From a virus: 24,156 bases of DNA. The notes under the pieces are model-generated. The model was given only the letters and a program-made list of their open reading frames with translations, made no database searches and was not told the origin of the DNA. Below, piece after piece: positions 6,521 through 13,281 of this stretch. The DNA lies in IMG/VR virus record IMGVR_UViG_3300008120_000567, positions 1 to 24,156 of that record; one strand, written 5' to 3'. How positions within the stretch are numbered: the first letter of the stretch is position 1; each line of letters starts with the position of its first letter. The position numbers were made by a program, and so were the translations under genes.

Positions 6521-6906
6521 ACATCTTGGATAAACTTATGAACTTCTTCCTTCTTTCCCTTAGAAAGTGAGAGAGGAGTTTTGATGAATTGTCCCTGAAA
6601 CATAATCTCTTCGTAGAAGTACTTGTCCTTAAGGAAAGCAACTACGTCTTCTTTGGTATATACTTCCCCTGTAAGCGATTCAAATCCTCCTCGGATGATA
6701 GGTACTAGGGTACTGTAAAAATAAGCCAACTGAGGGTTTGTTTTCTTTGAGTCAATTCGTGTGATACAAATCTCTACATCTACTTTTGGATCTTGTTTCA
6801 TAAGTTCTCTAAAATAAGTCTGCATTAATTCTCTATCTCCCTTAAGATGAACTGTGCCATCTATGTTAAGGGATAGAGATGCAGGAATGTAAACTCTATT
6901 TATCAT
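6469..6906 (-). CDS. NinB-like recombination-associated phage protein (tentative)
   Basis: This 145-residue protein begins with a small beta region, then has RIDSKKTNPQLAYFYSTLVPIIRGGFE, EDVVAFLKDKYFYEE and a final helix HKFIQDVITFAREILGVEVPE. The pattern of Asn-Pro-Gln plus aromatic residues, a central lysine helix, a Ser/Leu-rich linker and a final helix ending in LGVxVPE is common to a phage family often annotated as NinB-like or recombination-associated. The NinG-like gene lies in the same operon, which fits a lambda nin-type recombination function, but this is inference. It overlaps the previous gene by ATGA. Its last 52 bases are duplicated exactly at the end of the DNA polymerase gene. 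I consider this gene the source because the tail fits the preceding amphipathic helix. Confidence 0.6.
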   Translation of the reverse strand: MINRVYIPASLSLNIDGTVHLKGDRELMQTYFRELMKQDPKVDVEICITRIDSKKTNPQLAYFYSTLVPIIRGGFESLTGEVYTKEDVVAFLKDKYFYEEIMFQGQFIKTPLSLSKGKKEEVHKFIQDVITFAREILGVEVPELS

Positions 6907-7166
6907 AACTTATTGTTTGTTCTTTTTTCTATTTCTTCTAATAACAAGAATGCCAACTCTTCGTCTTCGTCAATCTGATTACTTACGTTTCTCTTTTCCA
7001 AATAACCGTCTAAAAGTTTTATAAAGTAAGCGTTCTTTGCTTTTGCTTCATTGATTGCTTTCTTTAAATCAGGATTAACGAACTCACGAATGAATTGGTA
7101 TTGTGTGTTTACAGCTCTAGCTAGGAGATAGGTTCTCCTAACTTCTTTAATCTCTTCTTCTTTCAT
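6903..7166 (-). CDS. Small helical protein, unknown function
   Basis: This 87-residue protein is not recognised. It is predicted to be almost wholly helical and highly charged (MKEEEIKEVRRTYLLARAVNT, then LKKAINEAKAKNAYFIKLLDGYLEKRN), with an acidic patch (DEDEELAFLLLEEIEK). No Cys, His cluster or membrane segment is seen. It overlaps the NinB-like gene by ATGA and lies 8 bases downstream of the preceding small gene, so it is part of the polymerase operon. It contains no motif resembling the missing part of the DNA polymerase. Confidence 0.55.
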   Translation of the reverse strand: MKEEEIKEVRRTYLLARAVNTQYQFIREFVNPDLKKAINEAKAKNAYFIKLLDGYLEKRNVSNQIDEDEELAFLLLEEIEKRTNNKL

Positions 7167-7174
7167 CTAATCTT

Positions 7175-7360
7175 TTACTCAATTTTCGGAGATCGTTCTG
7201 TTTTTTTACGAGTTCTAACTATAGGTTCTACTACATCTGGATCCAATTTTAACAGTTCTTCTTCTGTGTATGGAATACAGTAACCTTCCCTCTCAGCCAT
7301 CTTTCTATTATCATGATAACATTTATAAAGTTCTGGGGTGTACCTTTCTGCAGTCCTCAT
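7175..7360 (-). CDS. Small basic protein, unknown function
   Basis: This 61-residue protein is not recognised. It begins MRTAERYTPELYKCYHDNRK, continues with an acidic middle (YTEEELLKLDPDVVEP) and ends in a basic tail (RTRKKTERSPKIE). Nothing in it resembles a polymerase C-terminus. It is the first gene downstream of the truncated polymerase. No good A-rich leader directly precedes its ATG; the A-rich leader inside the 65-bp repeat lies about 33 bases upstream and is followed first by a 5-codon minicistron (MPHTT, ATG at 7383). Confidence 0.5.
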   Translation of the reverse strand: MRTAERYTPELYKCYHDNRKMAEREGYCIPYTEEELLKLDPDVVEPIVRTRKKTERSPKIE

Positions 7361-7392
7361 AAGATCTACGTAGTGTGCGGCATGAATACGTT

Positions 7393-7457
7393 TTTTTATT
7401 TTAAGTTAGCTTAGTTCTGGTACTTCCACTCCCAGGATTTCTCTTGCAAAGGTAATA
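7393..7457 (-). repeat. 65-bp direct repeat, displaced copy at the polymerase 3' end
   Basis: This stretch is identical to 6456-6520. On the minus strand it supplies the last 16 codons and stop of the polymerase reading frame, joined in frame after the KLA codons, followed by the 13-base A-rich leader. The junction falls exactly where the conserved polymerase sequence stops, so this copy looks inserted or assembled here rather than native. Confidence 0.95.
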
Positions 7458-9205
7458 GCTAGTTTAGTAATTTCCGCAGACTCACCTTGGATAGGATAAT
7501 TTAATGACATTCTTTCAATGTCACCTCTCTTTCTAAAGAACCTACTGACCTTCTCCTTCATTTGCCTAGCAGTAGGAGTGTCACTATTCTTCATAGATTT
7601 GTACCTATCCCAGAATTCTTTGGTTAGTTCGCCCTTAATCTGTGCAAACTCTTCGTAATAATCTACGTAGGATCTCTTACCTGTTACGGGAGAGATTAAC
7701 ACATAACCATTCTCGATACCGAACTTCTTAGTTTCATCAAAGTAAGCCTTAAGTCCAGGGAAAGCTGCAAAGTATGCGTCATAGATTTTTTGACCTTGTT
7801 CTACATTTAATCCTAGTTGGTCTGCTATACCAATACCACTACCACCATAGTTGATTGCAAAGCCAGCAACCTTAGCTGATTGTCGCTTATCCTTGTGTTT
7901 CTTCTTGATGTCATCTAAGTCCATACCATCTAACTCAGGATACATCTTACTCGCTATGAACGAGTGCATATCACCCAAGTCGTTATCATAGAACTCAAGT
8001 AGGTTTTTATCTAAGCATTTGTTAACTAGTACAATCTGTTCTTGTCCTGTATAGTCACACCCTACTAGAGTATTTCCTTCTGCTGCTACAAAACAACTAC
8101 GAGTCTCTTGGTCTGATGGAATGTTTTGAAAGTTAAAGTTTTTTACGTTACCAGATTTACCACCACTAGATAAGCGTCCTGTGTTCATCAACTGCTTAAA
8201 CTGTGTGTGGATTCTTCCGCTTACTGGATTAATTTGTTCTATCCAGTTGTAACCATAAGTTCCTATATCTTTCTGTGCTTCCTTGAATGAGAGATAGGTT
8301 TTAATAATTGGGTACTTGTCTACAAACTTAATTAGATGGTTTGCTTCTATAGTTTGTTTCTTCACTCCTTTTTCGACTACAGTTGTGTTTACACCTATAG
8401 CTTCAAAGAATTCTACAACCTGTGAGGGTGAGTTCCAATTCACATTAATCTTGTTACCTGTAGAGAACATGTCTAACTGAGTGTCTATAAATTTGGACAT
8501 CTTGTTCTCCAGAATAAACTTGTTAAGTGCTTCTACTGCCTCATCAGCTTGTACTTGTACTTTCTCAATCTTTTTGGTCCATTGTTCTACGTCTAGCTTC
8601 ATACCACAATACTCGATATATGCTAGTACTAAAACAAAGCGATTGTCCAATTGAATGGACACATCTGTACCTTCTGTAAATTGGGTAAAGTTTTGCTTCG
8701 ACTTGATTTCGTGTAGGTATTTTACGTCATAAGCAGAATACTTAACAAACCCTTCGGTTAGTCTACCTGTAATATTTGCTCGTTCTTCCTTACTAAGTGT
8801 TACTCCGCAATGACGTTGTACACAAGCAGCTAAAGAACATCTATGACTTTCTATACCCAAACGGGATGTTTTCTCGCCTAAAAATGTATCATATACCCTA
8901 GTGGGTACAATTCTCTGATGATACAAGAATCGTAAGTCAAACTTAAAGTTATGACCTATTAGTTCCTTAATTTCTAATAAATTCTTGTACTCTTGGATGT
9001 CTATTGTAGATAGATCTACAACATACTGTACGTCTTGGTCTCCTAATTGCAAGGTATAAAACTTGCAAGTATATGGATCAAAACCACTAGTCTCGGTATC
9101 GACACCAATAGAGTCTAACTTATTTAAGTAATCTAGGGAATCTTGTACAGAGCAGAGGGTTACATCAGGCAGGGAGATATCTTGTTTTGTTACTAGATAA
9201 ATCAT
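7406..9205 (-). CDS. Family A DNA polymerase with 3'-5' exonuclease, C-terminally truncated
   Basis: This 599-residue replicative polymerase starts with a DnaQ-like proofreading domain: Exo I VDTETSG (Asp36, Glu38), Exo II IGHNFKFDLRF (about 83-93) and Exo III YSAYDVKYL (Asp160). The polymerase domain shows GRLSS (343-347), motif A CDYTGQEQI (Asp384), motif B KDKRQSAKVAGFAINYGG (about 438-455, Arg441, Lys445, Tyr453) and NYPIQGESAE (569-578). About 30 residues later family members carry motif C (VHDE) with the second catalytic Asp, then 40-50 more residues. Here the frame instead ends with ITFAREILGVEVPELS, copied from the NinB-like gene. The protein as written lacks a catalytic carboxylate and should not polymerise, although proofreading could persist. 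It overlaps the NinG-like gene by ATGA. Confidence 0.9.
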   Translation of the reverse strand: MIYLVTKQDISLPDVTLCSVQDSLDYLNKLDSIGVDTETSGFDPYTCKFYTLQLGDQDVQYVVDLSTIDIQEYKNLLEIKELIGHNFKFDLRFLYHQRIVPTRVYDTFLGEKTSRLGIESHRCSLAACVQRHCGVTLSKEERANITGRLTEGFVKYSAYDVKYLHEIKSKQNFTQFTEGTDVSIQLDNRFVLVLAYIEYCGMKLDVEQWTKKIEKVQVQADEAVEALNKFILENKMSKFIDTQLDMFSTGNKINVNWNSPSQVVEFFEAIGVNTTVVEKGVKKQTIEANHLIKFVDKYPIIKTYLSFKEAQKDIGTYGYNWIEQINPVSGRIHTQFKQLMNTGRLSSGGKSGNVKNFNFQNIPSDQETRSCFVAAEGNTLVGCDYTGQEQIVLVNKCLDKNLLEFYDNDLGDMHSFIASKMYPELDGMDLDDIKKKHKDKRQSAKVAGFAINYGGSGIGIADQLGLNVEQGQKIYDAYFAAFPGLKAYFDETKKFGIENGYVLISPVTGKRSYVDYYEEFAQIKGELTKEFWDRYKSMKNSDTPTARQMKEKVSRFFRKRGDIERMSLNYPIQGESAEITKLAITFAREILGVEVPELS

Positions 9206-9846
9206 TTTAATAATGGTCCTACTATTTTGTTATAATCGTGTAATGCTTCACGTAGCTTCTGATACTTCTCAGTCTGACTATAGTTGCCTTGTTCAATATC
9301 TGTAAGGCAAGTTCTATATACATCGTAGATGAGTTTTCTATCATGGTTGCTTAGCTTAAGAATCTTATTAGAGAGTTGCAACATGTCTTCCGTAGTGTCT
9401 TCTCCCCATATCCTATTTAAAGACTTACCTAAGTTCCACACGTGGTGAGGAGTATATAGGTTGCATTTAGGACAAGCAGGTAAGAGATTAGTCAAATGGT
9501 ATCGTGTAGATACTTTGGTTCTTCCTACGAAGTGTGCACATTGAAGTCCTTTAGGGTCAAGCGTAATCTCACAAGCATGGCATTTGTTAATGTGTGCTCC
9601 TCTTACTAGCCAGGAAGTTATTTGGTCTAACTTAGTTTGAGTGATAGTTTCTTGTTTGATCTTTCTTTTGATCTCCTTGCGGACTTTTTGCTTAGCCTTC
9701 TTTTCTTTTACTACACAGCTAGCACACAATCTCTTAGTCTTGTTTGCTATTGCTTTAATCTTACCACATTCAGAGCAAGGCTTCTGCAAATCTTTCTCTT
9801 CAGGTAATCCCTTTACGGGAATCTTCTTAGGTGTTCTCTTTAACAT
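9202..9846 (-). CDS. NinG/Rap-like HNH-type recombination endonuclease
   Basis: This 214-residue protein matches lambda NinG (Rap), a structure-specific nuclease acting on recombination intermediates. An N-terminal zinc ribbon CSECGKIK...CASC lies at about residues 24-43, followed by a very basic helix (KKAKQKVRKEIKRKIKQET). A second zinc/HNH-type core has CHAC (about 88-91), LQCAHFVGR, TRYHLTNLLPACPKCN (about 112-133) and a helical C-terminus. The AHF-GR-TRY-N-C-CN order is the family signature. Length is close to NinG. It opens the polymerase operon immediately after a terminator and a TATATTTG element, and overlaps the polymerase start by ATGA. Its job is probably branch resolution during recombination-dependent replication. 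Confidence 0.85.
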   Translation of the reverse strand: MLKRTPKKIPVKGLPEEKDLQKPCSECGKIKAIANKTKRLCASCVVKEKKAKQKVRKEIKRKIKQETITQTKLDQITSWLVRGAHINKCHACEITLDPKGLQCAHFVGRTKVSTRYHLTNLLPACPKCNLYTPHHVWNLGKSLNRIWGEDTTEDMLQLSNKILKLSNHDRKLIYDVYRTCLTDIEQGNYSQTEKYQKLREALHDYNKIVGPLLK

Positions 9847-9852
9847 ACTCTA

Positions 9853-9860
9853 CAAATATA
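9853..9860 (-). promoter_or_regulatory. TATATTTG -7 element directly upstream of the NinG-like start
   Basis: Minus-strand TATATTTG lies 6 bases before the ATG at 9846 and about 20 bases after a terminator hairpin. It matches the Bacteroidetes -7 consensus TAnnTTTG. A TTG occurs upstream, but only 12 bases away instead of the usual 19-20, so the -33 match is poor. If used, transcription would begin at or next to the start codon, giving a leaderless message. Confidence 0.45.
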
Positions 9861-9882
9861 ACTGAGAACACACAAAAAGAAA

Positions 9883-9902
9883 AGGAGATCTAGTGACCTC
9901 CT
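9883..9902 (-). terminator. Terminator after the DUF932 gene
   Basis: AGGAG at 9883-9887 pairs with CTCCT at 9898-9902. The helix extends through a single A-C mismatch by two further pairs to a TAGT loop. On the minus strand it is followed by TTTTCTTTTTG. It lies between the gene ending at 9926 and the one starting at 9846. Confidence 0.75.
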
Positions 9903-9925
9903 AATCTTTTGGCATGCAACAGGTA

Positions 9926-10774
9926 TTACAAAGATAATAACTCTCTATGAACGGGAGTGTAGGTTTCGGAAATTAATTCCAAACCTTTATTATTAATGGT
10001 GTAAGCACTACCATGAATCAAAGACTCACGCTTAGCTTCCACACTTTTGTGTGACATCATATAGTTAGTAAAGCGAGTAGTTGCGTTAAACAAAGCATAA
10101 GCAGTGTTACCGTGTGTCTCATACTCTGCAGTAATAGACCTACGAAAATCGTTTACTCTGTTCTTACCTCTTGAGTTAGCTACATCACCTCCGATAATAC
10201 TTAAGATAAAGTCATCTGAAACAGTTTCAGGTACGTTAATAGTACTCATATCAATCAACTTTTCAATGAACTGCTCTTCTTGGGTGAGAGAGTTTTGGAG
10301 TTGAGAGACGATAAGACTTAGGCGACCATGTGAATTCTTGGTGTGTCTTACACGCTGAGAATCCCTTAGTGCCATATAAAAAGTATTAGCACATACAACA
10401 GTTACGTTAGTGGCACCAAAGCCTATAGGAGAACTTCCATCATGGGAAGTCAAAGCAGTTAAGTATCTTTTGTTAAAAGATCCTCCGATTTTTACATCTT
10501 CTAGGGGAAACTGGTAATAGACTTTCTGTCCTTCTCCAAGCATACCACCTCTTTCACCTGATATATTTACTCGAGCTGCTGCTTCAAGTAACATATCTAG
10601 GATTTCTTCGTTCTGTGTAGGAACATACTTGGCTCCTACAATACCTAAACATCTGTTGTTGTCTGTTCTAAAGACCCCAAATGCTGGTGTGGGTTCCCCA
10701 TCAGGACCAAACAAGGCTTTCTTTTCTACTACCCAATTTGTTCTTGATGAGTTTAATAAATCTAGTTTATTCAT
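9926..10774 (-). CDS. DUF932 phage/plasmid-like protein
   Basis: This 282-residue protein matches the DUF932 (TIGR03299, phage/plasmid-related) family. RCLGIVGAKYVPTQNEEILDMLLEA (about 41-65) is the signature start, followed by EGQKVYYQF, LTALTSHDGSSPIGFGATNVTVVCANTFYMAL (about 105-137) and a helical C-terminal half ending HGNTAYALFNATTRFTNYM. DUF932 proteins are common on plasmids and phages; their biochemical role is not established. The length is typical. The gene starts at an ATGA overlap with the small gene upstream and ends in front of a terminator, closing the primase to DUF932 operon. Confidence 0.8.
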   Translation of the reverse strand: MNKLDLLNSSRTNWVVEKKALFGPDGEPTPAFGVFRTDNNRCLGIVGAKYVPTQNEEILDMLLEAAARVNISGERGGMLGEGQKVYYQFPLEDVKIGGSFNKRYLTALTSHDGSSPIGFGATNVTVVCANTFYMALRDSQRVRHTKNSHGRLSLIVSQLQNSLTQEEQFIEKLIDMSTINVPETVSDDFILSIIGGDVANSRGKNRVNDFRRSITAEYETHGNTAYALFNATTRFTNYMMSHKSVEAKRESLIHGSAYTINNKGLELISETYTPVHRELLSL

Positions 10775-10968
10775 AGTTTGATTTTTTTAATTGATTCGAT
10801 AAATTTTGTTAGTTCTGCTAGTTCTTTGACTCTTCCTTGGATCTCACAGTAATCGTACTCACTGCTCTGTTCCATTTGTCTTACTTCTTTAACTCTAGTA
10901 GTGATAAATTCTACTAGTTGTCCTTTTAGTTCTAAGTGCCCTAAGGCCTCATAATCTTGCCAATTCAT
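10771..10968 (-). CDS. Small helical protein, unknown function
   Basis: This 65-residue protein, MNWQDYEALGHLELKGQLVEF onward, is predicted to be two amphipathic helices with a coiled-coil-like pattern (VKEVRQMEQSSEYDYCEIQGRVKELAELTKFIESIKKI). No known family was recognised. It lies 4 bases after the uracil-DNA glycosylase gene, has a clear A-rich leader (AACTTAAAATAAAAAC before ATG) and is coupled to the DUF932 gene by ATGA, so it is a genuine gene. A role as a small binding partner of a neighbour is possible but unsupported. Confidence 0.6.
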   Translation of the reverse strand: MNWQDYEALGHLELKGQLVEFITTRVKEVRQMEQSSEYDYCEIQGRVKELAELTKFIESIKKIKL

Positions 10969-10972
10969 GTTT

Positions 10973-11674
10973 TTATTTTAAGTTTTCTAGCCATACAATA
11001 TCATCTGGATTGCTGGCCATAAGGATTTGGTTAATTCTTGTAAAGTGATCGCACTCCCACTCTCCTCCTTTGTATAGTGCGGAAGCAGGATGAGATGCTG
11101 TTAATACGTGGTGAAATTTGTCATCAACTAAGTGAGCAAACTTTAAGGCGTCCTTACCCCAGAAACAAAAGATTAAACCTGTAGTACTACTACTTAAAGT
11201 TTTAAGTACTTCTTCGGTAAACTGTTTCCAAGGCTCCAAGTGAGAACCTGACTTACCTTCTTCAATAGTCAAAGCAGCGTTTAACATAAGAACTCCTTGC
11301 TTAGCCCATGATTCTATGTTCATATCTATGGGGAAGGATAATTCGTCTGGATAAATGTCTTGTTTGATTCTATTGTACATAATCCTAAGGGAAGGAGGTA
11401 TGTAGTCTCGATTTCTAGGTGCGAAAGAAAGTCCACATGCTACTGGTTCCCCCTTATGTTTGTTTGGATAAGGGTCCATACCTAGTATAACTACACGAAC
11501 TTTCTGAAATGGAGTTAAATTAAAAGCCCTGAAGACTTCATCCTTCTTAGGAAAGATCTGTTTACTTGCTCTTTCCCTAGCGATGAAACCCCCAAGGCTT
11601 CTAAAATACGGACTCTCTATTGTTTCTCTTAAATGCTGATACCAATCGTCTGGTATATCAATTAGTTTTTTCAT
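10973..11674 (-). CDS. Uracil-DNA glycosylase, family 1-like, with altered motif
   Basis: This 233-residue enzyme should excise uracil from DNA. Recognisable elements are VVILGMDPYPN (about 61-71, equivalent to GQDPYHG in E. coli Ung), GLSFAP (81-86), VLMLNAALTIEEGKSGSH (about 128-145, the LLLN motif) and ASHPASALYKGG (about 193-204, the HPSPLS motif). Asp67, Tyr69, Asn132 and His195 are kept, but the Gln and final His of GQDPYH are Met66 and Pro70. Length and motif spacing agree with Ung. It overlaps the DnaA-like gene upstream by 17 bases. In this phage it may act with the dCMP deaminase/thymidylate synthase pathway that keeps dUMP out of DNA, or during replication as crAss-like phage UDGs have been suggested to do. 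Confidence 0.85.
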   Translation of the reverse strand: MKKLIDIPDDWYQHLRETIESPYFRSLGGFIARERASKQIFPKKDEVFRAFNLTPFQKVRVVILGMDPYPNKHKGEPVACGLSFAPRNRDYIPPSLRIMYNRIKQDIYPDELSFPIDMNIESWAKQGVLMLNAALTIEEGKSGSHLEPWKQFTEEVLKTLSSSTTGLIFCFWGKDALKFAHLVDDKFHHVLTASHPASALYKGGEWECDHFTRINQILMASNPDDIVWLENLK

Positions 11675-12305
11675 TATTAATGTGCTCTAAAAACACTCCG
11701 TTAACTAAGGTTCTTGACTTCTTACCCCAACCTGCTCTGTCTTCTACCAAAATAATGTTAGGATTTAAGACCGTATTAAGGAGTCCTGGGTATTCTTTCT
11801 CAATCTCGTTAAGAACTTTTACATACTGAGCCTTATAAGAGCTAATAGTGTCGTAAAAGTCTTTGTGTTTCTTAATAGAATGGATGATACTTGAGTGATC
11901 TTTAGATAAGAGGAATCCTATCTTAGATAATGTGTAGTAGAACTGAAGTCTAAACACAGCTGCAAACTGAAATCTTGCGTCTACTAACTCTCTTCCTCTA
12001 CGTAGTCTTACAAAGTCTTCTATATCGACCTTATGTACTCTACATATAATAGACATAATAGATTGCTCTAACTCGTTAAACTTTCTAATGTTTATTTTGG
12101 TTTCTTGCGATCTTTGAAATGTAGCCAATCTCTTTGCTGCTGCTTCCTCTGGGGTTACAATCGTTACATTCTTTGTATAATACTTAGAATATTTACTCTT
12201 GCTTCTTGTTCTGTTCCAAACACCTTCCTGTACTAAGGATTCCACTTTTAAGTCCTTAAACGCTAACGCTAAGGCTTCTTTTACAATATCGTGAACTGTT
12301 GGCAT
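11658..12305 (-). CDS. DnaA domain IV-like DNA-binding protein
   Basis: This 215-residue protein contains a region (about residues 80-150) matching the C-terminal DNA-binding domain of the initiator DnaA: IMSIICRVHKVDIEDFVRLRRGRELVDARFQFA, then LSKIGFLLSKDHSSIIHSIKK. DKDHSSIIHSI corresponds to the DnaA signature DHSTVIHA, and the RxRxxVDAR helix-turn-helix start is also present. No AAA+ domain exists; the first 75 residues are basic and low in recognisable motifs. Such a protein could bind DnaA-box-like sites in the phage origin. It lies between the primase gene (25-base overlap) and the glycosylase gene (17-base overlap), which supports a replication role. The domain call is firm; the site it binds is unknown. 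Confidence 0.8.
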   Translation of the reverse strand: MPTVHDIVKEALALAFKDLKVESLVQEGVWNRTRSKSKYSKYYTKNVTIVTPEEAAAKRLATFQRSQETKINIRKFNELEQSIMSIICRVHKVDIEDFVRLRRGRELVDARFQFAAVFRLQFYYTLSKIGFLLSKDHSSIIHSIKKHKDFYDTISSYKAQYVKVLNEIEKEYPGLLNTVLNPNIILVEDRAGWGKKSRTLVNGVFLEHINNEKTN

Positions 12306-13270
12306 ATTTCTATTAATTTTTCTTTTCCGTGTACTTTGTAAATGTCGCTTATGTCTTTACCTAAGCTTGCGTGATGATACAATACTGGTATATCGTACAT
12401 CTCTGATATCTTCTTTGCTCCTTCTATTCCTGCTCTATCTGCATCAAACCAAACATATATGGAATCAAACCTAGCCTTAAGAAGCTCATAGGCGTTCTCT
12501 GAGATAGGAGTTGTTTCACTTCTAACAGCTACTGCATTAACTCCAATAGAATGTAAGGTCATCACATCTTTAGTTCCTTTGGTAATAATTAAGATACTTC
12601 CCTTATGTGGTAGCTGGGTATAACCCTCAAGCATACCTCCAAAGAAGTTAGTTCTAAATTTTACTCTCTTATCTGCATAAGGACGATATAGTTTAAACTT
12701 ATCTTTCTCTTTATACCGATAACAAGGATCAAAGTCGTTATTAATGTACCATATATTCTCTGCTATCCAAGCCTTTTCTACTCTTCGTACATCATAGAAC
12801 TTAAGAATCTTTTCTGTTACTCCGAACTGAGACCAGTATTCTAAATCTTTCTGATTGAACTTAGTTAGTTTTACTTTAATGGATGCAGGTTTTACTTCTG
12901 CTGGTTTAACTGTTTTAAGACTATCTACTTCTATTTTAAGTCCAAGCCTGTCTTCTAGGCTAAAGTTCTTAAGCTGGAAGTCTGACTCAATTTTATACAG
13001 GATATCAGGATACTCATATCCTGTTCTCATTTGAGCTATGTCTATGCAGTTATAGTGGATTTTCTCAGTAGCGTAATCAATAAAGTAAAGGTTACCTCCT
13101 TGACTCCACTTGAAGAAACAGGTAGCATGCTTATCAGATCTGAAAGGATTCTTATACTTATTTCTCAAGTCTATCTTTTCTCCGAAGTAAAAAGACATCA
13201 AGGTTTCTTGTCCTACAAGTTTGTACAGTGTTTGTACGTTAGGTCTGATTTCAATACTTGTTAAATCCAT
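12281..13270 (-). CDS. DnaG-type primase with variant Toprim domain
   Basis: This 329-residue protein has an N-terminal region like the primase CHC2 domain (YKNPFRSDKHATCFFKW, NLYFIDYA, NCIDIAQM; about 39-81) but without the zinc Cys/His set. A Toprim domain follows: SILIITKGTKDVMTLHSIG (about 225-243) and VWFDADRAGIEGAKKI (about 273-288, Asp276, Asp278). The usual catalytic Glu of the first Toprim motif is Lys231, a form I recall in primases of other Bacteroidetes phages. It should make RNA primers for the phage fork with the DnaB-type helicase encoded at 15247-16359. It is the first gene after a terminator; a TACATTTG element lies in that hairpin. There is no helicase domain fused to it. 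Confidence 0.8.
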   Translation of the reverse strand: MDLTSIEIRPNVQTLYKLVGQETLMSFYFGEKIDLRNKYKNPFRSDKHATCFFKWSQGGNLYFIDYATEKIHYNCIDIAQMRTGYEYPDILYKIESDFQLKNFSLEDRLGLKIEVDSLKTVKPAEVKPASIKVKLTKFNQKDLEYWSQFGVTEKILKFYDVRRVEKAWIAENIWYINNDFDPCYRYKEKDKFKLYRPYADKRVKFRTNFFGGMLEGYTQLPHKGSILIITKGTKDVMTLHSIGVNAVAVRSETTPISENAYELLKARFDSIYVWFDADRAGIEGAKKISEMYDIPVLYHHASLGKDISDIYKVHGKEKLIEICQQFTIL

Positions 13271-13281
13271 AGTCAGTTAAT

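Noticed and set aside
6469-7406. Intron or split gene explaining the missing polymerase end
   Set aside because: None of the small genes between 6469 and 7406 encodes a motif C (VHDE) segment, and the polymerase frame ends in a sequence that belongs to another gene, so there is no second exon to join.
6456-7457. Repeat pair considered as a diversity-generating retroelement (template and variable repeat)
   Set aside because: The copies are identical with no adenine-directed changes, the target end is a truncated polymerase, and no reverse transcriptase gene lies in the window.
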